Shown: positions 1 through 6,197 of the stretch, piece by piece | Position numbering within the stretch: position 1 is the stretch's first letter | Layout: each line of letters opens with the position of its first letter | Origin: an uncultured Collinsella sp. | GTDB lineage: Bacteria > Actinomycetota > Coriobacteriia > Coriobacteriales > Coriobacteriaceae | Direction of reading: 5' to 3' | Length of the DNA stretch: 8,147 bases | Assembly: GCA_900550735.1 (NCBI GenBank) | Contig: URTD01000081.1 | Coordinates: 1-8,147 of the forward strand | The notes under the pieces: generated by a model | What the model was told of the DNA's origin: nothing | What the model saw: the letters and a program-made list of their open reading frames with translations, nothing else | The model's database searches: none | Program-made: the position numbers and the translations under genes

Positions 1-84
1 GCGAGCGTCTGTAGCGCATGATTTTTGAGCTGCGGACCCGCTAACATGTCCCGCTCGCGACGAGCTATTGTTACGGGGGTGTTT

Positions 85-118
85 CGCATTTATGCGGAAT
101 GCCCTCGCTTGCATATGC
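85..118. promoter_or_regulatory. Short palindromes far upstream of ppc
   Basis: CGCAT (85-89) and ATGCG (92-96) form a 12-bp palindrome with a TT centre, and GCATATGC (111-118) is a perfect 8-bp palindrome. The 11-mer CGCATTTATGC at 85-95 recurs at 3715-3725 upstream of larA. The octamer TGTTACGG precedes the 11-mer in both places (69-76 and 3671-3678), though at different distances. Regulator binding is an inference; no family could be assigned. Confidence 0.25.
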
Positions 119-126
119 CGCCCACC

Positions 127-215
127 GAGAAATACGACCATTTGGGGCAAAAACCCTTGCAATGCAGAAAATACTTTTGTGTGGTAAAGCGCAATCAGTG
201 TCGAAAGTATTTCTC
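127..215. promoter_or_regulatory. Candidate operator: three related sites before ppc
   Basis: Three copies of a related short word lie here. GAGAAATAC is at 127-135, AGAAAATACTTTT at 166-178, and GAGAAATACTTTCGA at 201-215 on the opposite strand. Sites 2 and 3 share the nonamer AAATACTTT as an inverted repeat; sites 1 and 3 share GAGAAATAC as another. Site 3 lies between the -35 and -10 positions of the proposed ppc promoter, where a bound repressor would block RNA polymerase. The repeats are visible in the sequence; the regulatory role is inferred. Confidence 0.35.
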
Positions 216-228
216 AAGCGCCTATAAT
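200..228 (+). promoter_or_regulatory. Probable ppc promoter
   Basis: A perfect -10 hexamer TATAAT lies at 223-228 in an AT-rich patch of otherwise GC-rich DNA. The -35 position 17 nt upstream (GTCGAA, 200-205) is a poor match to TTGACA, so the promoter may need an activator or be moderate in strength. Transcription would begin near 235 and give a leader of about 38 nt before the GTG start. Confidence 0.5.
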
Positions 229-254
229 GAATACCACATGTTACGTGCATAGAA

Positions 255-275
255 GGAGGAATGGGAGGAAACGTG
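255..275 (+). promoter_or_regulatory. Tandem Shine-Dalgarno sequences deciding the ppc start
   Basis: GGAGG occurs twice, at 255-259 and 264-268. The in-frame ATG at 261 is only 1 nt after the first copy, which is too close for normal initiation. The GTG at 273 is 4 nt after the second copy and 13 nt after the first. GTG 273 is therefore preferred; ATG 261 would add only four residues (MGGN). Confidence 0.5.
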
Positions 276-3086
276 GCTGAGAACCTAAGCAACCAGTCTG
301 TACCCGAAGCCGCGGCGCGCGTCGCTGCCGTGGTCAACCGCCTCGTTAACCGAATCGGCTCGAATGCCGAGTCCAGGGAGCGTCTCGCCGAGATCGAGAT
401 CCCCGAGGAGCTGCGCGATAATCTGGCGCTGTTCCTGCGCCTGGAACGTCGTGTGCTTAGCGAGTATGATCCCGAGATCGCGGACCTGTTCGACAAGATT
501 TTGACAGCCGAGATTGTGGTCAATGCTGGCAACCCCGGTAGCCGCGCTGCCGACGAGTCCGTTGACGAACAGGGCGTGCCCACTGCCGACGAGCCCACCG
601 CCGTGGCGTTTCGCGAAGTCGTCGATTTGATTGACAGCCTGCCGCTTGATAAGCAGCAGGTCATCGTTCGCGCCTTTACGAGCTTCTTCCACTTGGCAAA
701 CCTGTCGGAGGAGAACTACCGTGTGGCGCAGCTGCGCGAGCGCGAGGCCGGCGCATCGACCGATACCGAGGTCGATCCCGCCAACGAACTCACCGTCGCC
801 TATCACCAGTTGGTAAACGAGATGGGCGTCGAGGGTGCCAATGAGCTGCTCGGCAAGCTCGAGTTCCACCCTGTCTTTACCGCACATCCCACCGAGGCCC
901 GTCGTAAGGCCGTCGAGGGCAAGATTCGCCGTATCTCCAACCTGCTGGAGGAGCGTCCGCGTTTGGGCGGCTCCGACCTGGTGGAGAACGAGCGCCATAT
1001 GCTGCAGGAGATCGACGCCCTGGTGCGTACGAGCCCCATCGCGCTCAAGAAGCCCACGCCGGTCGAGGAAGCCGATACCATCATCGACATCTTCGATAAC
1101 ACGCTGTTCGACGTTATCCCCGTCATCTACCGTCGTTTTGACGACTGGGTGCTGGGCGACAAGGCCGGTACCGTGCCGCCGCTGTGCCCGGCGTTCTTCC
1201 ATCCCGGCAGCTGGATCGGCTCCGACCGCGACGGCAACCCCAACGTCACCGCCAAGGTGAGCCGCGAAGTCGCCGCCAAGTACTTCACTCACATGGTGCT
1301 CAAGCTCGAGGACAAGTGCCGCCGCATCGGCCACAACCTCACGCTCGAGGCCACCTACAGCAAGCCTTCTGCCGAGCTCATTAACCTGTGGAACCATCAG
1401 GTCGAGATGAGCCCTCGTTACACGGCCCGCGCCGAGCTGATCTCCGAGCACGAGCCGCATCGCGCCGTCATGCTCGTCATGGCCGACCGCCTGAACGCCA
1501 CCGTGCGCCGCATCACCGACACCATGTACCACAGCGCCGACGAGTTCCTGGATGACCTGCGCGTCGTCCAGCGTTCGCTTGCTGCCTGCGGTGCCGTCCG
1601 TGCCGCCTACGGTCCGGTCCAAACCATCATCTGGCAGGTCGAGTCCTTCGGCTTCCATATGGTCGAGATGGAGTTCCGTCAGCACTCCGTGGTGCACGCC
1701 CGCGCCCTCAAGGATATCCACGAGAACGGTATCCATGGTGACCTGCAGCCCATGACGCGCGAGGTCATCGACACCTTCCGTGCCATCGGTTCCATCCAAA
1801 AGCGCTACGGCAAGAAGATGGCACACCGCTACATCATCTCGTTTACCAAGAGTGCCCAGCATGTGGCCGACGTCTTTGAGCTGGCCCACCTGTCCTTCGC
1901 ACACGAGGAAGACGTTCCCGAGCTCGACGTGATCCCGCTGTTCGAGCAGCTCGAGGACCTCGAGGGCTGCGTTGACGTGCTCGACCAGATGCTTACGCTG
2001 CCCGTGGTGCAAAAGCGCCTTGCCCAGACCAACCGCCGCATGGAGGTCATGCTGGGCTATTCCGACTCTTCCAAGGATGCCGGTCCTACCACGGCCATGC
2101 TCGCGCTGCACTCCGCGCAGGAGCGCATCGCCAAGTGGGCAGAGAAGAACGATATCGACCTGGTGCTCATGCACGGTCGCGGCGGTGCCGTGGGCCGTGG
2201 CGGCGGCCCGGCCAACAAGGCCGTGCTGGCGCAGCCCAAGGGTTCGGTCAACTGCTTCTTTAAGCTCACCGAGCAGGGCGAGGTCATCTTTGCCCGTTAC
2301 GGCAACCGCACGCTGGCTCAGCGCCATGTTGAGTCCGTTGCCGCCGCAACGCTTTTGCAGTCGGCCCCGAGTGTCGAGAAGACCAACACCGAGACCACGC
2401 AGAAGTTCTGGGATATGGCCGAGAAGCTCAACACCGCAAGCCACGAGCGCTATCTGGACCTGCTGAACACCGAGGACTTTACACCGTGGTTCTCGACCGT
2501 GACGCCGCTGACCGAGGTCGGTCTGCTGCCGATCGGCTCGCGTCCGGCCAAGCGCGGTCTGGGTGCGAAGTCACTCGACGACCTGCGTACCATTCCGTGG
2601 ATCTTCAGCTGGAGCCAGGCGCGCATTAACCTGGCCGCTTGGTACGGCCTGGGCACCGCCTGCGAGCAGCTTGGCGATCTTGACCAGCTCAAGGCTGCCT
2701 ACCAGGAGTGGCCGTTCTTCCGCACGTTCATTGACAACATCGAGATGTCGATCGCCAAGACCGATCAGCGCATCGCCAAGATGTATCTGCACCTGGGCGA
2801 TCGCCAGGATTTGTCCGAGAAGGTCTTTACCGAGATGCAGCTCACCCGTAAGTGGGTCCTTGCCATCGTCGGTGACGAGTGGCCGCTGCAGCGCCGCCGC
2901 GTGCTCGGCTGCGCCGTTCGCGTGCGTAACCCCTATGTCGACGCCCTGTCCATCGCCCAGGTTCGCGCCCTTCGCGAGGTGCGTATGAACCAGGACGAGA
3001 TGGCCGAGGAGAAGAAGGCCGAGTACATGAGCCTGATTCTTTCGACTGTGACCGGCGTCTCGGCAGGACTGCAGAACACGGGGTAA
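273..3086 (+). CDS. ppc: Phosphoenolpyruvate carboxylase
   Basis: This cytoplasmic enzyme carboxylates phosphoenolpyruvate with bicarbonate to give oxaloacetate, the anaplerotic step that also feeds aspartate and reductive succinate formation. From GTG 273 it has 937 residues, within the normal range for bacterial PEPC. The family signatures are all present in order: the active-site His in FTAHPTEARR (H205), GSDRDGNP (316-323), EMEFRQHS where the family usually has DIRQ-S, GYSDSSKDAG (595-604), the catalytic glycine/arginine loop HGRGG (634-638), RNPYVD (885-890) and the C-terminal AGLQNTG. The carboxy end in NTG is typical and argues for an intact protein. The gene stands alone, with its own promoter upstream and a large hairpin 24 nt after the stop. 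Identification is essentially certain; only the start codon is open. Confidence 0.97.
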   Translation: MAENLSNQSVPEAAARVAAVVNRLVNRIGSNAESRERLAEIEIPEELRDNLALFLRLERRVLSEYDPEIADLFDKILTAEIVVNAGNPGSRAADESVDEQGVPTADEPTAVAFREVVDLIDSLPLDKQQVIVRAFTSFFHLANLSEENYRVAQLREREAGASTDTEVDPANELTVAYHQLVNEMGVEGANELLGKLEFHPVFTAHPTEARRKAVEGKIRRISNLLEERPRLGGSDLVENERHMLQEIDALVRTSPIALKKPTPVEEADTIIDIFDNTLFDVIPVIYRRFDDWVLGDKAGTVPPLCPAFFHPGSWIGSDRDGNPNVTAKVSREVAAKYFTHMVLKLEDKCRRIGHNLTLEATYSKPSAELINLWNHQVEMSPRYTARAELISEHEPHRAVMLVMADRLNATVRRITDTMYHSADEFLDDLRVVQRSLAACGAVRAAYGPVQTIIWQVESFGFHMVEMEFRQHSVVHARALKDIHENGIHGDLQPMTREVIDTFRAIGSIQKRYGKKMAHRYIISFTKSAQHVADVFELAHLSFAHEEDVPELDVIPLFEQLEDLEGCVDVLDQMLTLPVVQKRLAQTNRRMEVMLGYSDSSKDAGPTTAMLALHSAQERIAKWAEKNDIDLVLMHGRGGAVGRGGGPANKAVLAQPKGSVNCFFKLTEQGEVIFARYGNRTLAQRHVESVAAATLLQSAPSVEKTNTETTQKFWDMAEKLNTASHERYLDLLNTEDFTPWFSTVTPLTEVGLLPIGSRPAKRGLGAKSLDDLRTIPWIFSWSQARINLAAWYGLGTACEQLGDLDQLKAAYQEWPFFRTFIDNIEMSIAKTDQRIAKMYLHLGDRQDLSEKVFTEMQLTRKWVLAIVGDEWPLQRRRVLGCAVRVRNPYVDALSIAQVRALREVRMNQDEMAEEKKAEYMSLILSTVTGVSAGLQNTG

Positions 3087-3109
3087 TCGATAGCCCTGTG
3101 GCTCTCACC

Positions 3110-3236
3110 GGGACCCGACGGGTTTCCCTCTGAATGCGTCCTCGCACTTGAAGCCCCCTTATCCTGCTCCTTCGGAGCTGCGGATAAGGGGGCTTCGTGC
3201 TGCGGAATGCATTCAGAGGGAAACCCATCGGGCCCC
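3110..3236. repeat. Large hairpin repeat, element A
   Basis: This is a 127-nt near-palindrome. The outer arms 3110-3137 and 3209-3236 pair at 26 of 28 positions. Inside, TCC (3139-3141) pairs with GGA (3204-3206), then a TC/TGC internal loop, then GCAC (3144-3147) with GTGC (3197-3200), then a 2-nt TT bulge on the left strand. A perfect 15-bp stem follows (GAAGCCCCCTTATCC, 3150-3164, with 3182-3196). The apex GCTCC/GGAGC (3166-3178) closes a TTCG loop. It begins 24 nt after the ppc stop. Architecture and length match the element at 6049-6175, although the stem sequences differ. It could be a bidirectional terminator, a mobile palindrome or a structured RNA; it has no classical U-tract. Confidence 0.85.
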
Positions 3237-3239
3237 TTC

Positions 3240-3362
3240 GTCCTCGGTCTTCGGGGATTAAAGCTGAGGAGAAGAATGGCGCGCTTCGCGCTTAATGTGG
3301 AGTGCGGCGAGGGCTTCTTGCGTCCTGCGGAGTGTGCCTAAAAGTAAACTTATGGCGGGCCC
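3240..3362. repeat. Decayed hairpin repeat, element B
   Basis: The right half (3313-3362) aligns without gaps to the right half of the element at 6126-6175, at 41 of 50 positions. The shared run includes the identical 19-mer GCTTCTTGCGTCCTGCGGA. The left side keeps the family's GTCCTCGG motif (3240-3247) and an apex-like GCGC-TTC-GCGC hairpin (near 3281-3290), but I see no matching outer left arm. It therefore looks like a relic or hybrid, directly abutting element A. The identity to element C is seen directly; decay is inferred. Confidence 0.65.
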
Positions 3363-3692
3363 TGCGATGTCCGGTCTTCGGCGGAAGGCCGCTGGGTGAG
3401 GGTGGCGCTTGGGGCGACGTGCAAAAAACGGAGTTTTCAGCAGCCAAAGATTGGTGCATAAGGCTATGGGTGACGTTCGCGGCCCCTGTTGATGCTTTTG
3501 CACGACGATTGGGCTTTGGCGACGATCATATATGGCTGGTTTCTCGCCGCATGCTATCCAGATGGGTCGAGTCATGAGGACTATCTACTTTTTGAAAGAC
3601 TTTTGACACCAAAATCTTATCTCGCGATGCTGAATACTCGCAAAAATGCACGCTCCGGAGGGTACCACCCTGTTACGGCTAGAAATCCATGC
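3363..3692. other. Non-coding stretch before the larA control region
   Basis: No convincing gene is present; the short open frames here lack a ribosome binding site and recognisable content. Visible structures are a 20-nt hairpin (CGGTCTTC 3372-3379 with GAAGGCCG 3384-3391, one G-T wobble) and a small palindrome AAAACGGAGTTTT (3425-3437). The 12-mers CGACGTGCAAAA (3415-3426) and TTTTGCACGACG (3496-3507) are inverted at 11 of 12 positions and bracket about 93 nt. A possible promoter is TTGAAA (3592-3597), 17 nt, TCTTAT (3615-3620); a TTGACA at 3603-3608 has no good partner. Composition becomes AT-rich from about 3580, which fits an upstream regulatory zone. Confidence 0.5.
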
Positions 3693-3733
3693 GCCATTTT
3701 ATGCAATTAATTAACGCATTTATGCAAAATGGC
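3693..3733. promoter_or_regulatory. AT-rich interrupted palindrome upstream of larA
   Basis: GCCATTTT (3693-3700) and AAAATGGC (3726-3733) are perfect inverted arms. They enclose further symmetric words: ATGC (3701-3704), TTAATTAA (3707-3714), GCAT (3716-3719) and ATGC (3722-3725). CGCATTTATGC at 3715-3725 is shared with the region upstream of ppc. The structure suits binding by a dimeric regulator or an AT-rich promoter core. Which protein binds is unknown; the TetR protein encoded at 6332-6871 is one candidate. Confidence 0.4.
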
Positions 3734-3785
3734 TTACGTGCGAACGTCTCGGGGTAGATGTTTGCCTCGGCGCTGCGTAAATCAT

Positions 3786-3847
3786 CCTGTCTATAGTGTC
3801 TTTGACAGGCGGCCGCGGTTCCCTTTGGGATCGCGGCCGTTTTGTTG
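3786..3847 (+). terminator. Tandem hairpins ending in an intrinsic terminator, larA leader
   Basis: A first stem CCTGTC (3786-3791) with GACAGG (3804-3809) has a 12-nt loop. It is immediately followed by CGGCCGCG (3810-3817) with CGCGGCCG (3832-3839), whose inner CCC and GGG pair across a TTT loop. TTTTGTTG (3840-3847) follows. The second hairpin has the shape of a rho-independent terminator. It lies 118 nt before the larA start, with no recognised + strand gene between it and ppc. It may end a small RNA, or act as a conditional attenuator in the larA leader. Confidence 0.6.
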
Positions 3848-3944
3848 TGGGTCAAATATGAACGTTGTGTTAATGAGTCGGTGGACGGTGGTGTTTTTCG
3901 GTGAGCGGCGTATCCTTCCAACGGTTTATCTAGTGTGTCAGTTG

Positions 3945-3968
3945 AAAGGAAGAGGGCGCTCGTCATTG
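3945..3968 (+). promoter_or_regulatory. Ribosome binding site and TTG start of larA
   Basis: The purine-rich run AAAGGAAGAGGG (3945-3956) lies 9 nt before TTG at 3966. Starting there makes the conserved active-site residues fall on the published Lactiplantibacillus numbering (D72, R75, H108, H174, K184, H200, Q295, K298). The same frame is open back to 3729, but that extension runs through the terminator-like hairpin and has no protein-like character. Confidence 0.75.
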
Positions 3969-5243
3969 TTTGAATGTGAACTGCCGTTTGACCACAAGAC
4001 GTTGCATCTGGAGCTCGAGGATAAGAACTTCGCGGGTGTGATGGAAGGTCATCAAAACGAGTTTAAGACTACAAAATCGCAGGAAGAGCTGGTAGAAGAG
4101 TCGATTGCCAACCCTTACGGCTCACCTTCGCTCGAGGAGCTTTGTGCTGGCAAGAAGGATATTGTCATTATTAGCTCCGATCATACGCGTCCCGTCCCCG
4201 CGCGTGTGACGATGCCTATTCTGCTGCATCACATCCATTCCGCTGCGCCCGAGGCTCGCGTGCGCATTCTGGTTGCTACGGGTATGCACCGTCCGTCGAC
4301 GCACGAGGAGCTCGTCAACAAGTACGGCGAGGAGATCGTTGCCAACGAGGAAATCGTTATGCACGTCGCGACTGACGACAGCATGATGAAAAAGATCGGC
4401 ACCCTGCCTTCTGGCGGCGAGTGCATCATCAACAAGATTGCGGCCGATTGCGATCTGCTGCTTGCCGAGGGCTTTATTGAGCCGCACTTCTTTGCTGGCT
4501 TCTCTGGCAGCCGCAAGTCCGTGCTGCCCGGCATTGCCAGCTATAAGACCATCATGTACAACCATAACGGTCAGTTTGTGAACGATTCCCATTCGCGTGC
4601 CGGCAACCTGTGCCACAACCACGTGAGCGAGGACATGTTTGCCGCTGCCGAGATGGCTCACCTTGCCTTTGTGCTTAACGTGGTGCTCAACGGCAAGCAC
4701 GAGGTCATCGGCTCCTTTGCCGGCGATATCCACAAGGCGCACGAGGCTGGCTGCGAGTTCGTGAAGAGCCTTGCCGGCGTTGAGCCCGTTGAGTGCGAGA
4801 TTGCCATCACCACCAACGGCGGCTACCCGCTCGACCAGAACATCTACCAGGCCGTGAAGGGCATGTGCTCTGCCGAGGCCACGCTTCCCGAGGGCGGTGT
4901 GATCATCGACGTCGCCGGTTGTGCCGACGGTCACGGCGGCGAGGGCTTCTATCACAACATCGCCGACAACGATCCGGCAGAGTTTGAGCGCGCCTGCATC
5001 GACCGTCCTAAGGACGAGACCCTGCCCGACCAGTGGACGAGCCAGATCTTTGCCCGCATCCTGGCGCATCACCCCGTGATCATGGTCACCGACCTGTGCG
5101 ATCACCAGATGATTAAGGATATGCACATGACGCCGGTCAACACCCTCGAGGAGGCGCTCAAGCTCGCCTTTGAGATGAAGGGTGCCGATGCCAAGGTGGC
5201 CGTCATTCCCGATGGCCTGGGCGTTGTTGTCGCTCAGCACTAG
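3966..5243 (+). CDS. larA: Nickel-dependent lactate racemase LarA
   Basis: LarA interconverts D- and L-lactate in the cytoplasm by hydride transfer to a covalently bound nickel-pincer nucleotide. The 425-residue product is the normal family length. SSDHTRPVP holds D72 and R75, ATGMHRP holds H108, EPHFFAGFSG holds H174, SRKSVLPG holds K184 (the lysine that binds the pincer cofactor), and YNHNG holds H200. Q295 and K298 lie in DQNIYQAVKG, and the active-site Trp is W357 in DQWTSQIF. All key residues needed for nickel binding and catalysis are present, so an active racemase is expected. Some LarA homologues act on other 2-hydroxy acids, but the close match to the lactate enzyme and the lar neighbours favour lactate. 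It is probably co-transcribed with the channel gene 49 nt downstream. Confidence 0.95.
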   Translation: MFECELPFDHKTLHLELEDKNFAGVMEGHQNEFKTTKSQEELVEESIANPYGSPSLEELCAGKKDIVIISSDHTRPVPARVTMPILLHHIHSAAPEARVRILVATGMHRPSTHEELVNKYGEEIVANEEIVMHVATDDSMMKKIGTLPSGGECIINKIAADCDLLLAEGFIEPHFFAGFSGSRKSVLPGIASYKTIMYNHNGQFVNDSHSRAGNLCHNHVSEDMFAAAEMAHLAFVLNVVLNGKHEVIGSFAGDIHKAHEAGCEFVKSLAGVEPVECEIAITTNGGYPLDQNIYQAVKGMCSAEATLPEGGVIIDVAGCADGHGGEGFYHNIADNDPAEFERACIDRPKDETLPDQWTSQIFARILAHHPVIMVTDLCDHQMIKDMHMTPVNTLEEALKLAFEMKGADAKVAVIPDGLGVVVAQH

Positions 5244-5252
5244 CGCGCGGCC

Positions 5253-5267
5253 TAAACGAATCGTTTA
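5253..5267. promoter_or_regulatory. 15-bp perfect palindrome between larA and larD
   Basis: TAAACGA and TCGTTTA flank a single central A, giving TAAACGAATCGTTTA. The centre is too short for a good RNA hairpin, so a protein-binding DNA operator is more likely than a terminator. It sits 10 nt after the larA stop and 26 nt before the next start codon. A TATAAC immediately after it (5266-5271) has no recognisable -35 partner. Function is inferred. Confidence 0.4.
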
Positions 5268-5292
5268 TAACTGACAAGAAAGATAAGGTTTT

Positions 5293-6024
5293 ATGCTTAC
5301 CAAACTCCTCTGCGAATTCGGCGCAACGGCCCTCATGATTATCTTTGGCGTGGGCGTGCACTGCGATACCGTGCTCAAGGGCACCAAGTATCAGGGTTCC
5401 GGCCATATGTTTGCCATCACCACTTGGTCTTTTGGCATCTCGGTCTGCCTGTTTGTCTTTGGCGGCGCCGTGTGCATGAACCCGGCTATGGTGCTTGCCC
5501 AGTGCATCGTAGGCCTGGTGCCGTGGAGCAGCTGCATCCCCTTCATGCTTGCCGATATGCTCGGCGGCTTTGTGGGCGCTGTGATCGCGTGGTTGATGTA
5601 TGCCGATGAGTTCAAGGCTTCCGAGGGTGTCGTCGACCCCATTGCTCAGCGCAACATCTTCTCGACCAACCCTACCACCGAGGGCACGAACTATGCCCGC
5701 AACTTCTTCTGCGAGGCTATCTGCACCTTCGTGTTCATCAGCGCCATCCTTGCTGCTGCTAGCCGCGCCGGCGAGAACGTTTTGATGCTCGCTATCTGCG
5801 TTGGCCTGATCGTTTGGGCCGTTGGCATGGGCATGGGCGGTATCACCGGCTTCGCCATGAACCAGGCACGTGACCTTGGTCCTCGCATGGCTTACCAGGT
5901 GCTGCCGATCAAGAACAAGGCCGACAACAACTGGAAGTACGGCCTGCTTGTTCCTGGCATCGCTCCGTTTGTCGGTGCCGCTCTGGCCGCACTGTTTGTG
6001 CATGGTTTCTTGGGCATGTTCTAG
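5293..6024 (+). CDS. larD: MIP-family channel (LarD/GlpF-like lactate or glycerol facilitator)
   Basis: This 243-residue integral membrane protein has the six-helix aquaglyceroporin pattern; the helices lie roughly at 7-24, 40-60, 82-102, 138-157, 162-182 and 218-238. Family landmarks include CMNPAM with the first NPA at 63-65, IPFMLADMLGGFVGA, IFSTNPT, GITGFAM and the channel arginine R193 followed by DLGPR. The second NPA is NQA (N190-Q191-A192), and the residues before the first NPA (AVCM) differ from the usual GAHL. Its place after larA matches LarD of Lactiplantibacillus, a channel for lactic acid; glycerol or water transport remains possible. The start is ATG 5293 with a weak AAGG (5285-5288). 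The assignment to MIP is firm, the substrate less so. Confidence 0.85.
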   Translation: MLTKLLCEFGATALMIIFGVGVHCDTVLKGTKYQGSGHMFAITTWSFGISVCLFVFGGAVCMNPAMVLAQCIVGLVPWSSCIPFMLADMLGGFVGAVIAWLMYADEFKASEGVVDPIAQRNIFSTNPTTEGTNYARNFFCEAICTFVFISAILAAASRAGENVLMLAICVGLIVWAVGMGMGGITGFAMNQARDLGPRMAYQVLPIKNKADNNWKYGLLVPGIAPFVGAALAALFVHGFLGMF

Positions 6025-6048
6025 GCCAAGACAATTGATATAACGCCC

Positions 6049-6175
6049 GGGTCCGGCATAGGTTAACTTTCCGCCGCGTCCTCGGACATGCAAGAAGCTC
6101 CCGCTGCGCACTTCGTGCGGCGGGAGCTTCTTGCGTCCTGCGGAATGCGGCGGAAAGTTAACCTATGCCGGACCC
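6049..6175. repeat. Large hairpin repeat, element C
   Basis: This 127-nt palindrome has perfect 29-bp outer arms (6049-6077 with 6147-6175). Inside are TCC (6079-6081) with GGA (6142-6144), a TC/TGC internal loop, GGAC (6084-6087) with GTCC (6135-6138) and a 2-nt AT bulge. A perfect 15-bp stem (GCAAGAAGCTCCCGC, 6090-6104, with 6120-6134) leads to the apex CGCAC/GTGCG around TTC. It starts 25 nt after the channel gene's stop, between two convergent operons, where it could stop transcription from both sides. The layout copies element A at 3110-3236 part for part, with compensating changes in the stems. Confidence 0.9.
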
Positions 6176-6197
6176 TGCGGGAATCCAGTTGCCTTCG

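Noticed and set aside
1..58. Inverted repeat GCGAGCG (1-7) and CGCTCGC (52-58)
   Set aside because: The 7-bp arms are 44 nt apart at the window edge with no continuous stem; chance is likely in GC-rich DNA.
285..2444. 719-residue open frame on the minus strand
   Set aside because: It lies entirely antisense to ppc, whose family motifs are unmistakable. The translation is low-complexity Leu/Gly/Val/His-rich, as expected from the opposite strand of GC-rich codons.
3302..3577. Possible small proteins in the ppc-larA gap (also 3489-3710)
   Set aside because: The frames begin inside a decayed hairpin repeat or lack a ribosome binding site, and their sequences are not recognisable.
3786..3847. 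NiCo or other known metal riboswitch before larA
   Set aside because: A GACAGGC word and adjacent stems prompted the idea, but I could not lay out the conserved multi-stem junction. Only a terminator-like structure is supportable.
4122..5240. 372-residue minus-strand open frame opposite larA
   Set aside because: Antisense shadow of larA with no recognisable motifs.
5203..6111. 302-residue minus-strand open frame opposite the channel gene
   Set aside because: Antisense to a clear MIP protein; it also runs into hairpin element C and has no family features.
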